From contig BFEA01000266.1 of the NCBI GenBank assembly GCA_003427395.1, positions 1,498,325 through 1,521,543 on the forward strand: a stretch of DNA of 23,219 bases. Reading direction: 5' to 3'. Within the stretch, counting starts at the first letter, position 1; each line of letters opens with the position of its first letter. This DNA comes from Chara braunii (Eukaryota; Streptophyta; Charophyceae; Charales; Characeae). Made by a program: the position numbers and the translations under genes. This document shows, piece by piece, positions 9,511 to 18,570 of this stretch. The notes under the pieces are model-generated. The model did no database searches, was not told the DNA's origin, and saw only the letters and a program-made list of their open reading frames with translations.

Positions 9511-10586
9511 TGCCGGACCCGCCGGGATGGCGGTCCGTGAGGATGGAGAAGAAGGGTTGACGGAGGAGGAGGTGTAGATGGAGCTGGAAGGGACAGCGCA
9601 GCTCGGACGTGGACTCAACACACACGTACTCCAAGATGTGCAAAAGTGAAGAATGACGAAATACAGACTGCAGCTGGGGTATACGCCCAGCGGACTGACT
9701 GGACTGGGGAGTACTGGACTAGACTGGCCTGGTACCGACAGTGGTACCGGGCAGGACTGGACTGGACTGAAACAGTACACAGCCTGTGGGGTCAGGCCAC
9801 GGCCTGGTCCCACAGGCCAAACTGGCAAATAACCGAATAGGCCATGGCTGTAGGCCAGGGCAGAAAGAGGCCCGCTGCACGATCCTCAGACCTGTAATGG
9901 ATCGCAAAAGCCATAAACACGCTATCCGCAAAAGCAGTGGAACTCTGCAATAAAGAAAGCTGAGAAATATAGGATGCGGAGCAAGCTCCATGCAGGGTGC
10001 ATGCAATGCAGCGTAAGCTACATAATGTCGGATGGAAAGTCTGGTATACACAGCCTAAAACATGTTATTCGTTAAAACAGTACATTATTGTGTGTACTAT
10101 TTTGGAACGAATTTATGACACAATGTATAGTCTGGTGTAGTATTCCAGATATGGATACATCCGAACAAGGAGTCAAATCAGCTTTGAGACGAGGAGCACA
10201 GTCAATACATATATCTGCTGCGCTCCTCTCGTGGTTCGGATGTGTCCAGATGTGGAACACCACAGCAGAGCATACACTGTGTTATATGCCTCTGAGTCAG
10301 AACATATATCTGCTACCACTATGTTATATGTACTGTTGCCGCAGTACATATATCTCCTGTGTCCAGATGTGGAACACCAGAACACTGCCAGAGTAATATA
10401 TTACACTGTGTCATAGTTTCACTTGGAGTTGAGCATCCCACTCATCCGAATCAGAACAGTATAATGACACAAACTCGAGTTTGTGAGTAAAACGAGTTGT
10501 GGCTCTTCACAGACTTAGAGGAGTAGGATGACCTGTATTTAGAAGTGTGAGGACCAGAATGAATTGGAGTTCTGCACCGATGATCG
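9511..10586. other. Non-coding stretch, no gene seen
   Basis: After the satellite ends, this stretch holds short GGACTGACTGG-like repeats (about 9687-9770) and an imperfect inverted repeat. The inverted repeat consists of about 29-bp arms at 10137-10165 and 10234-10262, each ending in a degenerate ATCCGAAC/GTTCGGAT half of the dispersed palindrome. TGTGTCCAGATGTGGAACAC appears again at about 10359. No ORF here has a recognisable domain. Confidence 0.5.
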
Positions 10587-11150
10587 TGTACATGTGTAGA
10601 GCGAGAGAGATAGAAAGAGAGAGAGAGAGACAGAAAGAGCGAGCGAGAGAGAGACAGAAAGAGCGAGAGACAGAGAGTCTTAGAGAGACTGTACTTAATT
10701 TTCAGGAGACGTAGGGTCGAGCACACGCGTAGACCATCAGCCTCGTTTTTTTAAGCATTTCAGACGATCGTTGTAGGAGAGCAGCAAGGTAATGTGAATT
10801 TCCAAGATAAGCGAAGCTCGGATGTATCCGAGATCACAGGAGATAGACAAACTGAGGAAGTCCACAAGAAATGGTTATGTACATTTGAAGAGCGAGAGAT
10901 ATAGAAAGAGAGAGAGAGACAGAAAGAGCGAGAGACAGAGTGTCTCAGAGAGACTGTACTTAATTTTCTCGAGACGCCGCACGGACGGCGCAGGGTCGAG
11001 CACACGCGGAGATCATCAGCCTCGCTTTTAAAAGCATTTCAGACGATCGTTGCAGAAGAGCAGCAAGGCAATGTGATTTTCCCAGATAAGTGAAGTTCGG
11101 ATATATCCGAGATCACAGGAGATTGACAAAGAGGAAGCCCGCAAGAAATG
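10587..11150. repeat. Tandem duplication of a ~280-290-bp unit, each with GA microsatellite and one palindrome
   Basis: Two similar units begin near 10587 (GTACATGTGTAGAGCGAGAG) and 10877 (GTACATTTGAAGAGCGAGAG). Both contain a GA-rich microsatellite, then AGAGACTGTACTTAATTTTC and GGGTCGAGCACACGCG. They go on to TTTCAGACGATCGTTG, the palindrome (10817-10832 and 11096-11111) and ATCACAGGAGATTGACAAA-like sequence. A more diverged third relative appears at about 11560-11720 and also carries a palindrome, at 11700-11715. Confidence 0.75.
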
Positions 11151-11317
11151 GCATATTAGCATGCCAGAGGGATGAGAGATGGAAAAGACAAGCACCGTAT
11201 AGTCACCCACAGCATTTCGTGTTACAGACGTATCCGAAGTGTCGAACTAGTATAGACCCTTCGGTTTGAAGCTTCCCCTGTGTTTTTTGAGACACAGTTC
11301 AAGAAGTATTTTTTGCG

Positions 11318-11394
<77 letters not shown>

Positions 11395-11775
11395 TTGCAC
11401 CATCATCCACCACATTTCTGATCCATCCGGAGTGTCTCGGCTGTGAGTCACTTCGCTACGATCTAGACATAGCTGACAGAGATAGAAAGAGCGTGTCAGA
11501 GTGATGGAGAGGGAGACAGAGACAGAGACAGGGATATAGACAGAGACACAGAGAGAGACAGAGAGAGTGTGGATGATCGCACTGAATTTTCTTTTCATGT
11601 CGACGTGGCACAGGAGACGCATGTTCGAGGAACACGCGAAAACCACAAGTGTAGCTGTACAAGAGTTGCAAGGTTTTCGTTAGGCAAGAGTAAGCCAAGT
11701 TCGGATGCATCCGAGATGAGAGGGGAGAGGGAGTCCGAAGCAAGCAGTAAATGAGCGCACTAGAAACAGTTGTGG

Positions 11776-11776
<1 letters not shown>
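11151..11776. repeat. GA-rich microsatellites and a diverged palindrome-bearing unit
   Basis: This stretch contains a nearly pure (GA)n tract at about 11323-11391 and imperfect GACAGAGA repeats at about 11470-11567. A diverged version of the upstream 280-bp unit with a palindrome at 11700-11715 follows. No gene is supported. Ser/Leu-rich ORFs on the minus strand are microsatellite translations. Confidence 0.75.
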
Positions 11777-11816
<40 letters not shown>

Positions 11817-12079
11817 NNNNNNNNNNNNNNNNNNNNNNNNNNNNNNNNNNNNNNNNNNNNNNNNNNNNNNNNNNNNNNNNNNNNNNNNNNNNNNNNNNNN
11901 NNNNNNNNNNNNNNNNNNNNNNNNNNNNNNNNNNNNNNNNNNNNNNNNNNNNNNNNNNNNNNNNNNNNNNNNNNNNNNNNNNNNNNNNNNNNNNNNNNNN
12001 NNNNNNNNNNNNNNNNNNNNNNNNNNNNNNNNNNNNNNNNNNNNNNNNNNNNNNNNNNNNNNNNNNNNNNNNNNNNNNN
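11777..12079. other. (TG)n microsatellite running into a 263-base assembly gap
   Basis: A TG dinucleotide repeat runs from about 11777 to 11816 and is followed directly by N from 11817 to 12079. The other side of the gap starts in unrelated unique sequence. The true length and content of this interval are unknown, and apparent ORFs crossing it are meaningless. Confidence 0.95.
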
Positions 12080-12847
12080 TAGTATCAATCGGCTTCGCCT
12101 TGTGATTTATCCTTCCGTCACCACATCCAATTTTGTCTAATCATGCAATTGTATTTTCAGCCGTGCCACCTTAATTCAAATCTCGTCAAATTCGAGCAGC
12201 CACTGGCGTCGCCTTTTGGGTTTTCCCTCTTGGCACATTCAAATTTTTCATTGTATTGGGTAATGCATAGGAACCGAATGTATGAATGCTCGTGCAGAAG
12301 GGGAGCTTTGCCGGGCCAAAGAATTGACAACATTCAATGTCGGAATCACAAAGCACACAGTGCGGAGGGCCAGACGGGCCATCAAATGTATAAAGAGGCC
12401 CGTGTGTTGTATTTTTTTCTCTGTGACGCCTCACAACATTCAAAGTGAAAATGCATAGATGAGTGTGGACGACGGGGGAGGTTCGAGAGAGAGGCAAAAA
12501 AACATAGAGTTAGTTCGAGTCCGGATGCATCCGAGTATGCGGGCAGAACATCACACCACACAAGGCATAAAATGACGAAAGCGAGATATTCAATCACGAA
12601 ACAGGTGCCCCATAATTGAAATCCAATGAGAAAGAACAATATTGTCGACGACAAACACGGTGGGGACATGACAAACTCACCCGGAGATATCCTGGTAGTG
12701 ACAGCTAGTTCTGCTCTGAACCAAACCGAGAACACCCACCAGTCCCTCACGGAAAAAATGAAAAGGAACAAATTTCGTCCGGAGAAGAACGAAATGTTCT
12801 TCTACGTCAACCCGTCTACACTACATGATCAACAAAGAGATAGACGC
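12080..12847. other. 3' flank of the Ulp1 gene, one palindrome, no gene seen
   Basis: This is about 770 bp of sequence with no recognisable coding domain. One copy of the dispersed palindrome, with one arm change (TCCGGATGCATCCGAG), lies at 12520-12535. By position it is the 3' flank of the minus-strand Ulp1 gene ending at 12848. Confidence 0.5.
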
Positions 12848-14405
12848 CTACCTACCAACATCGCAAATCGCCAAAGCTAGTCTAGTTCTGATAGAGGAGA
12901 TGTGTCTATGGGAGAAACCAAAAGGTGGACATAAACCTCTCGCCAAACAGGAATCGAACATCAACATGAACACCCCACAACTAGCCCCGTCGTGCTGCCG
13001 AGGGACACCTTTCACGCGGACCTCGCGAGCGAAGTGGTCGAAAGTGCGACTTTCACCGACGGCACCTGCCACCGTGTTCAAAAATTTAACAGTCTTATCC
13101 AGAAATGCGGAGTAGAAGGAATCTTTGGATGACGAACACGAGAAAGAATCATAGATTTCCAAAACACGTCTAGAGAAGTCAATGGCTAAAAGGCTCCAGT
13201 GTTCGCCGTCCTTGTGCACTGGTACCAAGACGAGGTCATGAGACAGGAGGTCGACATCTTTAGCCCATCTGAGAACAGTTGCCGGACCTCGCAGAAGCAG
13301 TGAAGAGGCGAAGAAGGAGTTAAAGGTGTATGTCTTCATGGTAGCGGCAGTCCGGCCGCAGTCGTCCAGTAGCATCGCCATGTAGAAATTGACAACCTCA
13401 TCGTTGAGCTCCCCGGATCTATCCACGAGTGCGACGATGTCCTTGACGGATACCTGTAAACTGTGCGACGACAAACGCGCGACGATGATAGTGAGCGGCA
13501 ACCGGGAGCAGATAACGTCTTCAAGGACCGCTCTTCCATCTCGAGGAAACCCTGTTTAACAAACGCCCGCAACACACAGCAAGCACAAAGGACGGGGCAC
13601 TATGAGAAAATGCCGTCCTAGCGGCCATGGTCCGAGGAACCGCTACTCTGTGGTCCGAAAAGTTCACGCAATGCCATAATGTCACCCCTACTTCTGGACC
13701 TTCTACACACAGTTGATTCTAAACGAGCACTGTCCTTTATATCCCTCCAAGCCTCGAGAAGGAATTCCTTGTAGTCTTTTTCGGCAACAGCCGTTGCCTC
13801 TGCAACGAGTCTTGCGTGGGAGCCCAATACGGGCACGACTACCCTTGTGGGAGGGCCTCGAGGCTTAGTGTCCCCAGGAAACGCATCAGTGACATTGCGA
13901 CGACCAGTGCCTCCCGCAACCAGGACTGACAACCTGGCGAGGGCAGGCGGCTCCTACGACATGGGCGTTTGTCCACGAGTTCGTCGACGTGTACAAGAGA
14001 TAGCCACCTAGAGAGTTCAGCAGGAGATCAACAACATAAGTTCGCAAGAGCAACCAAGCAAACAACACCTCACGAAGCACATCGTCACAATCCAGTTGGC
14101 GGCCGCCTATACACCTCCCCGAAATCGATGAAGCAAACAACACTTCACGAACGGGCTGACGAGCGGGAAGAAAGCAGAGAAAGTCAGTGCTTACTAGGCC
14201 TAGGTACCACTTCACCAGAGCCCACCGACGGCAGTCCCAGCATGATTGGCACCCCTGCGCGCGTCGACGCGGCAACGACGTGCTCCAAACCCACAGGGAA
14301 ACTTGACAGGCTCGAGATGTCGGCGTCGATGACCGTAGACGGTATATTCGTCTCCGGACAAAGAGCGTCGACGTCCACAACATCGACAGGTTGTGTTTTC
14401 TCCAT
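12848..14405 (-). CDS. Ulp1-family (C48) SUMO-protease-like cysteine peptidase, probably spliced
   Basis: The last exon encodes a clear Ulp1/C48 catalytic domain. Counting from the codon at 13501, GELNDEVVNFYM (about 30-41) is the family's N-terminal signature. His101 (GEHW), Asp118 (IYDS), Gln169 (RQHDG) and Cys175 (ASCG) form the complete active site. The family cleaves SUMO or SUMO-like conjugates, and many plant transposons carry such a domain. A spliced model keeps the frame throughout: exon 14405-14195, intron with GTAAGC donor (14194) and CAG acceptor (13926), exon 13925-13647, intron 13646-13552 (GTAGCG...AAACAG), exon 13551-12848. This gives about 397 codons from an ATG at 14405. The catalytic exon is certain; the splice sites and start are inferred. 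Upstream protein sequence is low-complexity and unrecognised. The gene lies 3' of the large gene on the same strand, probably within one element. Confidence 0.75.
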
Positions 14406-14462
14406 TGCCACTGTGTCGTATTGTGTTGGGCTCAATGTCCCATGGATGTCCAACAACACCTA

Positions 14463-14868
14463 TCCCCCCCTTAACTTCTTGTCCCCGTACGTTGTCTCTT
14501 TGTCGTCGTCACTCAAATAGAGAAATCTATCTCCAACAGCGTCAGAGGCCTTCTTCAGAACGTCCTCCCCCATCGCCTCGTTGTGAAGGGCGGAGTACAA
14601 GGGATCGTCGTATCCCGGCTGAACTGGTAGCTCCATCCCGACGTCGCTGAGTGTCGGATCAATCCGGTCGTCGGTAGTTGACAACCCTCAACGCCCGTCA
14701 GTTGAAGTCCTTCGTGCGTGTGCCTCGGATGAATCCGAATCACGGTCGTCTCCAAAGATGCATCAGGGAGGGACATGTTCACAGGGCCCTGGTTCGGATT
14801 CATCCGAGCCCCCGCAGTTTCCAATGACGCCGACATGACCGCTTTCACCGGGGAGTCGCTTACGACTG
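14463..14868 (-). CDS. Possible coding segments between the large gene and Ulp1, frame-broken
   Basis: Two overlapping frames look coding-like. The first (about 14848-14690) contains ETAGARMNPNQGP and TTVIRIHPRH, each spelled by a copy of the dispersed palindrome. The second (14684-14463) is acidic (DRFLYLSDDDKETTYGDKK) and ends at TAG 14460-14462. The Ulp1 first-exon frame continues beyond that stop. The segment could be the 3' end of the large gene, an upstream exon of the Ulp1 gene, or untranslated DNA. I cannot decide. No domain is recognised. Confidence 0.3.
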
Positions 14869-15255
14869 CTAACTCGGCTCCGAGTAACTGGTCGCCAACT
14901 CACCCTCAGTCGGACAGTCCGCCTGCAGCTCCTTGTGGGCTTCCACGCAAAGCATTCCTGCATCTTCACACCGATCGTCTGTCATGGCAGACACGGCTTC
15001 CTGGTTCAGATGAATCCGAATTTCGTTGCCAGGGTTTTCGAAAACACGGACCACCCGTTCAAGTTCTGTAGACAGTTGTGCTCCCTCGATGGCACGACCT
15101 TCGCGGTTCAGATTAATCCGAACTTCCTTTTGAGGCGAAACGGAACAGGGTTCCAGCTTGGCGCTGTCAGACCCGTGTTATGTTGTCGTCTCGCTTCCCC
15201 GAAGGCACTGAGTTCCGGACAACGACGTCATCTCTAAGGTTCGGATTGATCCGAG
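14724..15255. repeat. Palindrome cluster B (five sites) at the large-gene 3' end
   Basis: Five 16-bp near-palindromes of consensus YTCGGATNNATCCGAR lie at 14724-14739, 14793-14808, 15005-15020, 15107-15122 and 15240-15255. Two have a TTCAGAT arm (15005, 15107). The block sits between the conserved domains of the large gene and the Ulp1 gene. It could serve as a promoter or binding array for the Ulp1 gene, although part of it also lies in open reading frame. Confidence 0.8.
14869..15177 (-). CDS. In-frame continuation of the large gene beyond TAA 15178
   Basis: Directly after the TAA at 15178-15180 the same frame stays open to 14869, about 100 codons. It includes KEVRINLNREG (palindrome at 15107-15122) and NEIRIHLNQEA (palindrome at 15005-15020), then a Glu/Asp/Cys-containing segment. 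The two peptides are similar because both palindromes fall in the same codon phase. The segment may be coding in an intact relative of this element, with the TAA as a lesion, or it may be 3' untranslated DNA. No domain is recognised. Confidence 0.3.
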   Translation of the reverse strand, partial: HGSDSAKLEPCSVSPQKEVRINLNREGRAIEGAQLSTELERVVRVFENPGNEIRIHLNQEAVSAMTDDRCEDAGMLCVEAHKELQADCPTEGELATSYSEPS

Positions 15256-17004
15256 ACAATCCGCCAACCGTTTTTGGAGCTGAGCTAAGCATGTTCCATG
15301 CTTTGCGACACCCGCCCCGCCAACCGCATCGACAAACTGTGTTTCGCTGGTGGAGCTAATCACAAGGTCCTGCTCGCCAGGCCGCGTAATACACCCAGCA
15401 CTCAAGTCGTTTCCCGTCTCCATTGAGGTGCTGCCTGTTACCGCCAGGACCCCACCGTCCTCATCGCGGTCGACATCGGACCCTTGCCCGTCTCCTCTGT
15501 GATGCTTCATCTTCTCTCCGCTGCGAGGATTTTTCTTCTCCTGGCTGCCCTTCTTCCCCTCTCCGCCGCCTGCGTGCCCCGGAGACCGCTGTTTCGTCGA
15601 ACGCNGTTCACTTCCACCTCCGGTACCTCGTTGCCCGCCGCCTTCACCATCCCCGTCGCCGTCCTTTCCGCGAGACTTGCGCTTCACAACTCCTGCCGGT
15701 GGGGTGACCTCAAGCAACTCCCAACTCACTTGCTTAATTGACGGGCTTGACGGAAGGGCGTAGAACGCGGAGGACACTTCCAGCCATTTATTTGACTGCA
15801 AGAACTCGAACAGCGTGTCCCCGTATTCGCGAAGAGCAGGGTCGTCCTTAGTTCGTCGATTGACCTCACTTAATCTCTCCAATACCGCATCGTAGGCGCA
15901 AGATTCGAATATCTCGAGGTCCCAACGATCGTCATATATCCACCCTCCACTTACGTCCCTCACAGCCACTGCCCATTCGCCGTCGAAAAGGACTGGCCGA
16001 AAATGGTCTGGGTGCCACACGATATCATGGCCCCAATCTTCGGCTGTGGAGAAGGTGTGTTTGTCGCCCATATGGAAGGGAGTCGTAGGAGCCTTGAGAT
16101 GTGGATGGTCCGGAGGAACTGGATGGCCGGGTCGAAGACGTTTGGGCTGCGGCGTGAGACGAATAGGCTCCCCCGGGGAACTCCTCAGACGGGACAACCC
16201 ACCCCTCTTGACAGGCGCTGAGGAGGACACGGGCGTGGGACTGCCCGAGGTAGGTGTAGCGAGAGGTGTCCCCGGTTTGCATACTGATGGCGACTTAGAA
16301 ACTTGGGCGTTGAAGCTGGCCAATTGCCCGTCCAAATCGAAGAGGTCGTCCTCAACGCTCTCCTCCTGCTCAATCTCGATATTGAAGTCGTCCTCCTCAC
16401 CGAATGCTAGCTTGTACTTATCCAAAGTGAAGTCGGCCAGATCGACAACACCCTCGTTAAAAAAGACATATTCTAGCCTCCTAATGAAGCTCACAGCGCT
16501 GACCCGACTCGCTCCGTGGTAGCCGTGGAGGACCGCAATGGCGACTTCCTTACGCACCACGTACTGCGGGTCAAATCTCAACCTTGGTTGTTCGCCGTAA
16601 AGGAAGGAGTAGACCTGGCGCCTTTTCTTCGGAGTCAACTTGAAGAACATGTCCTTGTTCCGGTCATAAACAGGCTCGACCATGACATAGTGGAAATCGC
16701 ATGGGTAAGCCTTGGACGACACTTCATGGGTGACATACTGCACGGTGTATTCGAGCTGCGTTGTGTCCCCATCCACGGCCAAGATGTGCCTTCCCTGCTG
16801 AAGCAGACTCCACACCACCTGCGCGTGTGGTTTGCCCAAGAACAGCACGACATCCGCCACACCACAGAAGAAAAGAAGTTGATTGCACAACTGATTCGGA
16901 TTCTGCTCGCCGTCCTTGTGCAGAGCCCCCCTCTGGGTCAGGTTTCCGATGTCCGCGAAAGTCAAGGATTTGAAAGACTTCTCTTCCACATCCATGGGTG
17001 TCAC
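15178..17004 (-). CDS. Large gene, third segment: SAM-motif half of the methyltransferase-like fold plus WGH domain
   Basis: This segment has 608 codons in the same frame as the two preceding segments. The first ATG is at 16995, after TAG 17008-17010. VVLFLGKPHAQ...SLLQQG...ILAVDGD (about 16858-16768) looks like motif I and the acidic end of strand 2 of a SAM-dependent methyltransferase, with the glycines of the loop altered (LGKPHA for the usual FxGxG). RNKDMFFKLTPKKRRQVYSF follows, shared with the left copy. An acidic linker leads to the conserved domain with AEDWGHDIVWH, GEWAVAVR and GWIYDD (about 16071-15915). The end is a charged Lys/Gly/Glu low-complexity tail. In the left copy the motif I part follows the DPPY-position part without an intervening acidic loop, so this segment and the one before it probably form one protein. 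One ambiguous base (15605). Confidence 0.6.
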   Translation of the reverse strand: MTPMDVEEKSFKSLTFADIGNLTQRGALHKDGEQNPNQLCNQLLFFCGVADVVLFLGKPHAQVVWSLLQQGRHILAVDGDTTQLEYTVQYVTHEVSSKAYPCDFHYVMVEPVYDRNKDMFFKLTPKKRRQVYSFLYGEQPRLRFDPQYVVRKEVAIAVLHGYHGASRVSAVSFIRRLEYVFFNEGVVDLADFTLDKYKLAFGEEDDFNIEIEQEESVEDDLFDLDGQLASFNAQVSKSPSVCKPGTPLATPTSGSPTPVSSSAPVKRGGLSRLRSSPGEPIRLTPQPKRLRPGHPVPPDHPHLKAPTTPFHMGDKHTFSTAEDWGHDIVWHPDHFRPVLFDGEWAVAVRDVSGGWIYDDRWDLEIFESCAYDAVLERLSEVNRRTKDDPALREYGDTLFEFLQSNKWLEVSSAFYALPSSPSIKQVSWELLEVTPPAGVVKRKSRGKDGDGDGEGGGQRGTGGGSEXRSTKQRSPGHAGGGEGKKGSQEKKNPRSGEKMKHHRGDGQGSDVDRDEDGGVLAVTGSTSMETGNDLSAGCITRPGEQDLVISSTSETQFVDAVGGAGVAKHGTCLAQLQKRLADCLGSIRTLEMTSLSGTQCLRGSETTT

Positions 17005-17007
17005 TTT

Positions 17008-18570
17008 CTATTTCCTCCGTAGAGCGTCGTCGTCGTCTTCAGCAACAGCTTCCTCGTACACCGGGTGAGTCAGTTTTCGAGGATCCTCGCCTTTGAAAAG
17101 GATGTGCATCACATTCGGCTCCTCCCAAACGCTGTTTCCGAACTGATGCGTCTTCTTCGATGCCGTCTTCCGAATCCACTTCCCCGTGTAGCATCGGGTA
17201 GCCCCAAGCGCAGACAAACATGTCATGAAGGAGAGGTTCCACAGGCAGGGGACGAATACCACCAATGTCCAGTAGTCCTGACAAACGAAGCCCTGCAACT
17301 CACTNAGAGATGCGAATGCCCCAGAGTCCCATCGCGCACGGTCCACAGTACCGCATAAGTCGAGCACGCAAGTGTGGGAGCGTAGCTGATGCCCTAGTTT
17401 TCCCAGNGCCTCCTTATGATCTCTGGCACTCAATGGGTCGACGTTAAACTGGGTCAGCGTCNTCAAGGCGCTTGTCCTCNTCCACATAATNTTNATGCAT
17501 TCATCAACGCCCCNAGGNTNTTTTTTGCCTTNGGCGCGATCTCCNGTGATCACCGAAAGGACGACACGCTTCCACTCNGNCGNGAAATGCTNGTCGTTGA
17601 CGAGGGNCGCCGTTCTCTTGATGTTGTTGTCGTGTTGACACCCGAGAAACTGAGGGCACTTGTTGACGTATGTGGTATCCGTGAAAAATTTCTTGCTCTC
17701 GTTCCAAAGCTTGTCGTCGAGACCTCTGTCCTTGAACTCTTCGAACAGTTGNTTCTTGGACCTGAAGAACGTGGAGTTGGCATTCCACTCCCGCTTATNC
17801 ATTTCCTCGTACTNGAACTCCACNTAGTGCCACAGCCTCAGCATAATCCGGTCCATTTTTATTATGTCGACCATCTCCTTGACACTGAACTTCCCCTGCT
17901 CGGCCAACTTCTTGCTACTCGTTTGAACCCACACGACGTTAAGGTTCAAGACGCCGTTCAACANCCTTTTCTTTTCGCGNTCTNTCAAGTCCACCAATTC
18001 CTTCCAGCAGTGGACATCCGGCTCCGGAACTTGGACGTACAAAGTTTTCTCCTCCGCGCCTTTCTTTGGCTTCCCCCTGCCCTTTTTCAACGACGGGTCG
18101 TCCACCTTCACGTACCANACGTGTTTCTTCAGCCCCTGGNTGTNAGTCACAGTGGAGAGTCNTGGCTTGGCAACCTCCTCATGGGTGGGCGGCTTTTCAG
18201 TCCAACGNCGGCCGTCGGAAGCAAGGAGTTTNCCTTTCGACCACTCCTCATAGAACTTNAACCCGAAAGCGAAGACGGAGTCATCTGCCATGGCCAGCGG
18301 GAGGTAGTATCGAAGNTTCTCAGCNCATTCCTTTCTTTTNTTTGCTTCCGTTGACAGGTTCCAGATAGGCGTGTACGNCGTCTTCTTCATTGCCAACGCN
18401 ATGAACCGCACCCACTTTCGCACCTCGTCCTGTTTCTTCGAGGCATTGCCGAGCACCACACGCGGTTTGCCCTTAATTTTCCAGATATTNCGAATGTCCC
18501 GCATAGACAAAACCTNCAAGCGCGGTGGATTCTTCTTGTCTTTCATGTTGTCTTCGCAGCTGACATGGGC
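17008..18570 (-). CDS. Large gene, second segment: conserved middle region and DPPY half of a pseudo-methyltransferase
   Basis: This is an open frame of about 520 codons between TAA 18571 and TAG 17008, with the first ATG at 18546. Residues 1-350 are conserved with the left copy but unrecognised. CVLDLCGTVDRARWDSG (17370-17320) matches the motif IV region of beta-class N6A/N4C methyltransferases (DPPYGT...WD), with DPPY replaced by DLC. YWTLVVFVP, LSFMTCLSALGA, KWIRK and NVMHILFKGED then follow in the order expected for the strands after motif IV. The missing DPPY argues against catalysis. Many ambiguous bases (about 37) fall here. Left-copy homology crosses the upstream stop without a break, so the TAA at 18571 is probably a lesion or sequence error. 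An acidic tail (AEDDDDALRRK) precedes the TAG. Confidence 0.6.
   Translation of the reverse strand, partial: AHVSCEDNMKDKKNPPRLXVLSMRDIXNIWKIKGKPRVVLGNASKKQDEVRKWVRFXALAMKKTXYTPIWNLSTEAXKRKEXAEXLRYYLPLAMADDSVFAFGXKFYEEWSKXKLLASDGXRWTEKPPTHEEVAKPXLSTVTXXQGLKKHXWYVKVDDPSLKKGRGKPKKGAEEKTLYVQVPEPDVHCWKELVDLXXREKKRXLNGVLNLNVVWVQTSSKKLAEQGKFSVKEMVDIIKMDRIMLRLWHXVEFXYEEMXKREWNANSTFFRSKXQLFEEFKDRGLDDKLWNESKKFFTDTTYVNKCPQFLGCQHDNNIKRTAXLVNDXHFXXEWKRVVLSVIXGDRAXGKKXPXGVDECXXIMWXRTSALXTLTQFNVDPLSARDHKEXLGKLGHQLRSHTCVLDLCGTVDRARWDSGAFASXSELQGFVCQDYWTLVVFVPCLWNLSFMTCLSALGATRCYTGKWIRKTASKKTHQFGNSVWEEPNVMHILFKGEDPRKLTHPVYEEAVAEDDDDALRRK

Larger units (their letters stand above)
10817..12535. repeat. Palindrome cluster A (four sites) downstream of the Ulp1 gene
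   Basis: Copies of YTCGGATNNATCCGAR lie at 10817-10832, 11096-11111, 11700-11715 and 12520-12535, the last with one arm change. Degenerate versions occur near 10150 and 10235. The first three each lie in a related unit of the tandem family at 10587-11720. The cluster is 3' of the Ulp1 gene, so the palindromes bracket the whole coding part of the right-hand element. Confidence 0.8.

Noticed and set aside
11222-12140. Ser/Leu-rich and X-filled ORFs across GA/TG tracts and the gap
   Set aside because: They are translations of microsatellites and of unknown bases, not genes.
16761-16865. Active DNA methyltransferase
   Set aside because: Motif IV lacks DPPY in both copies and the motif I glycines are altered, so catalysis is not supported even if the fold is right.
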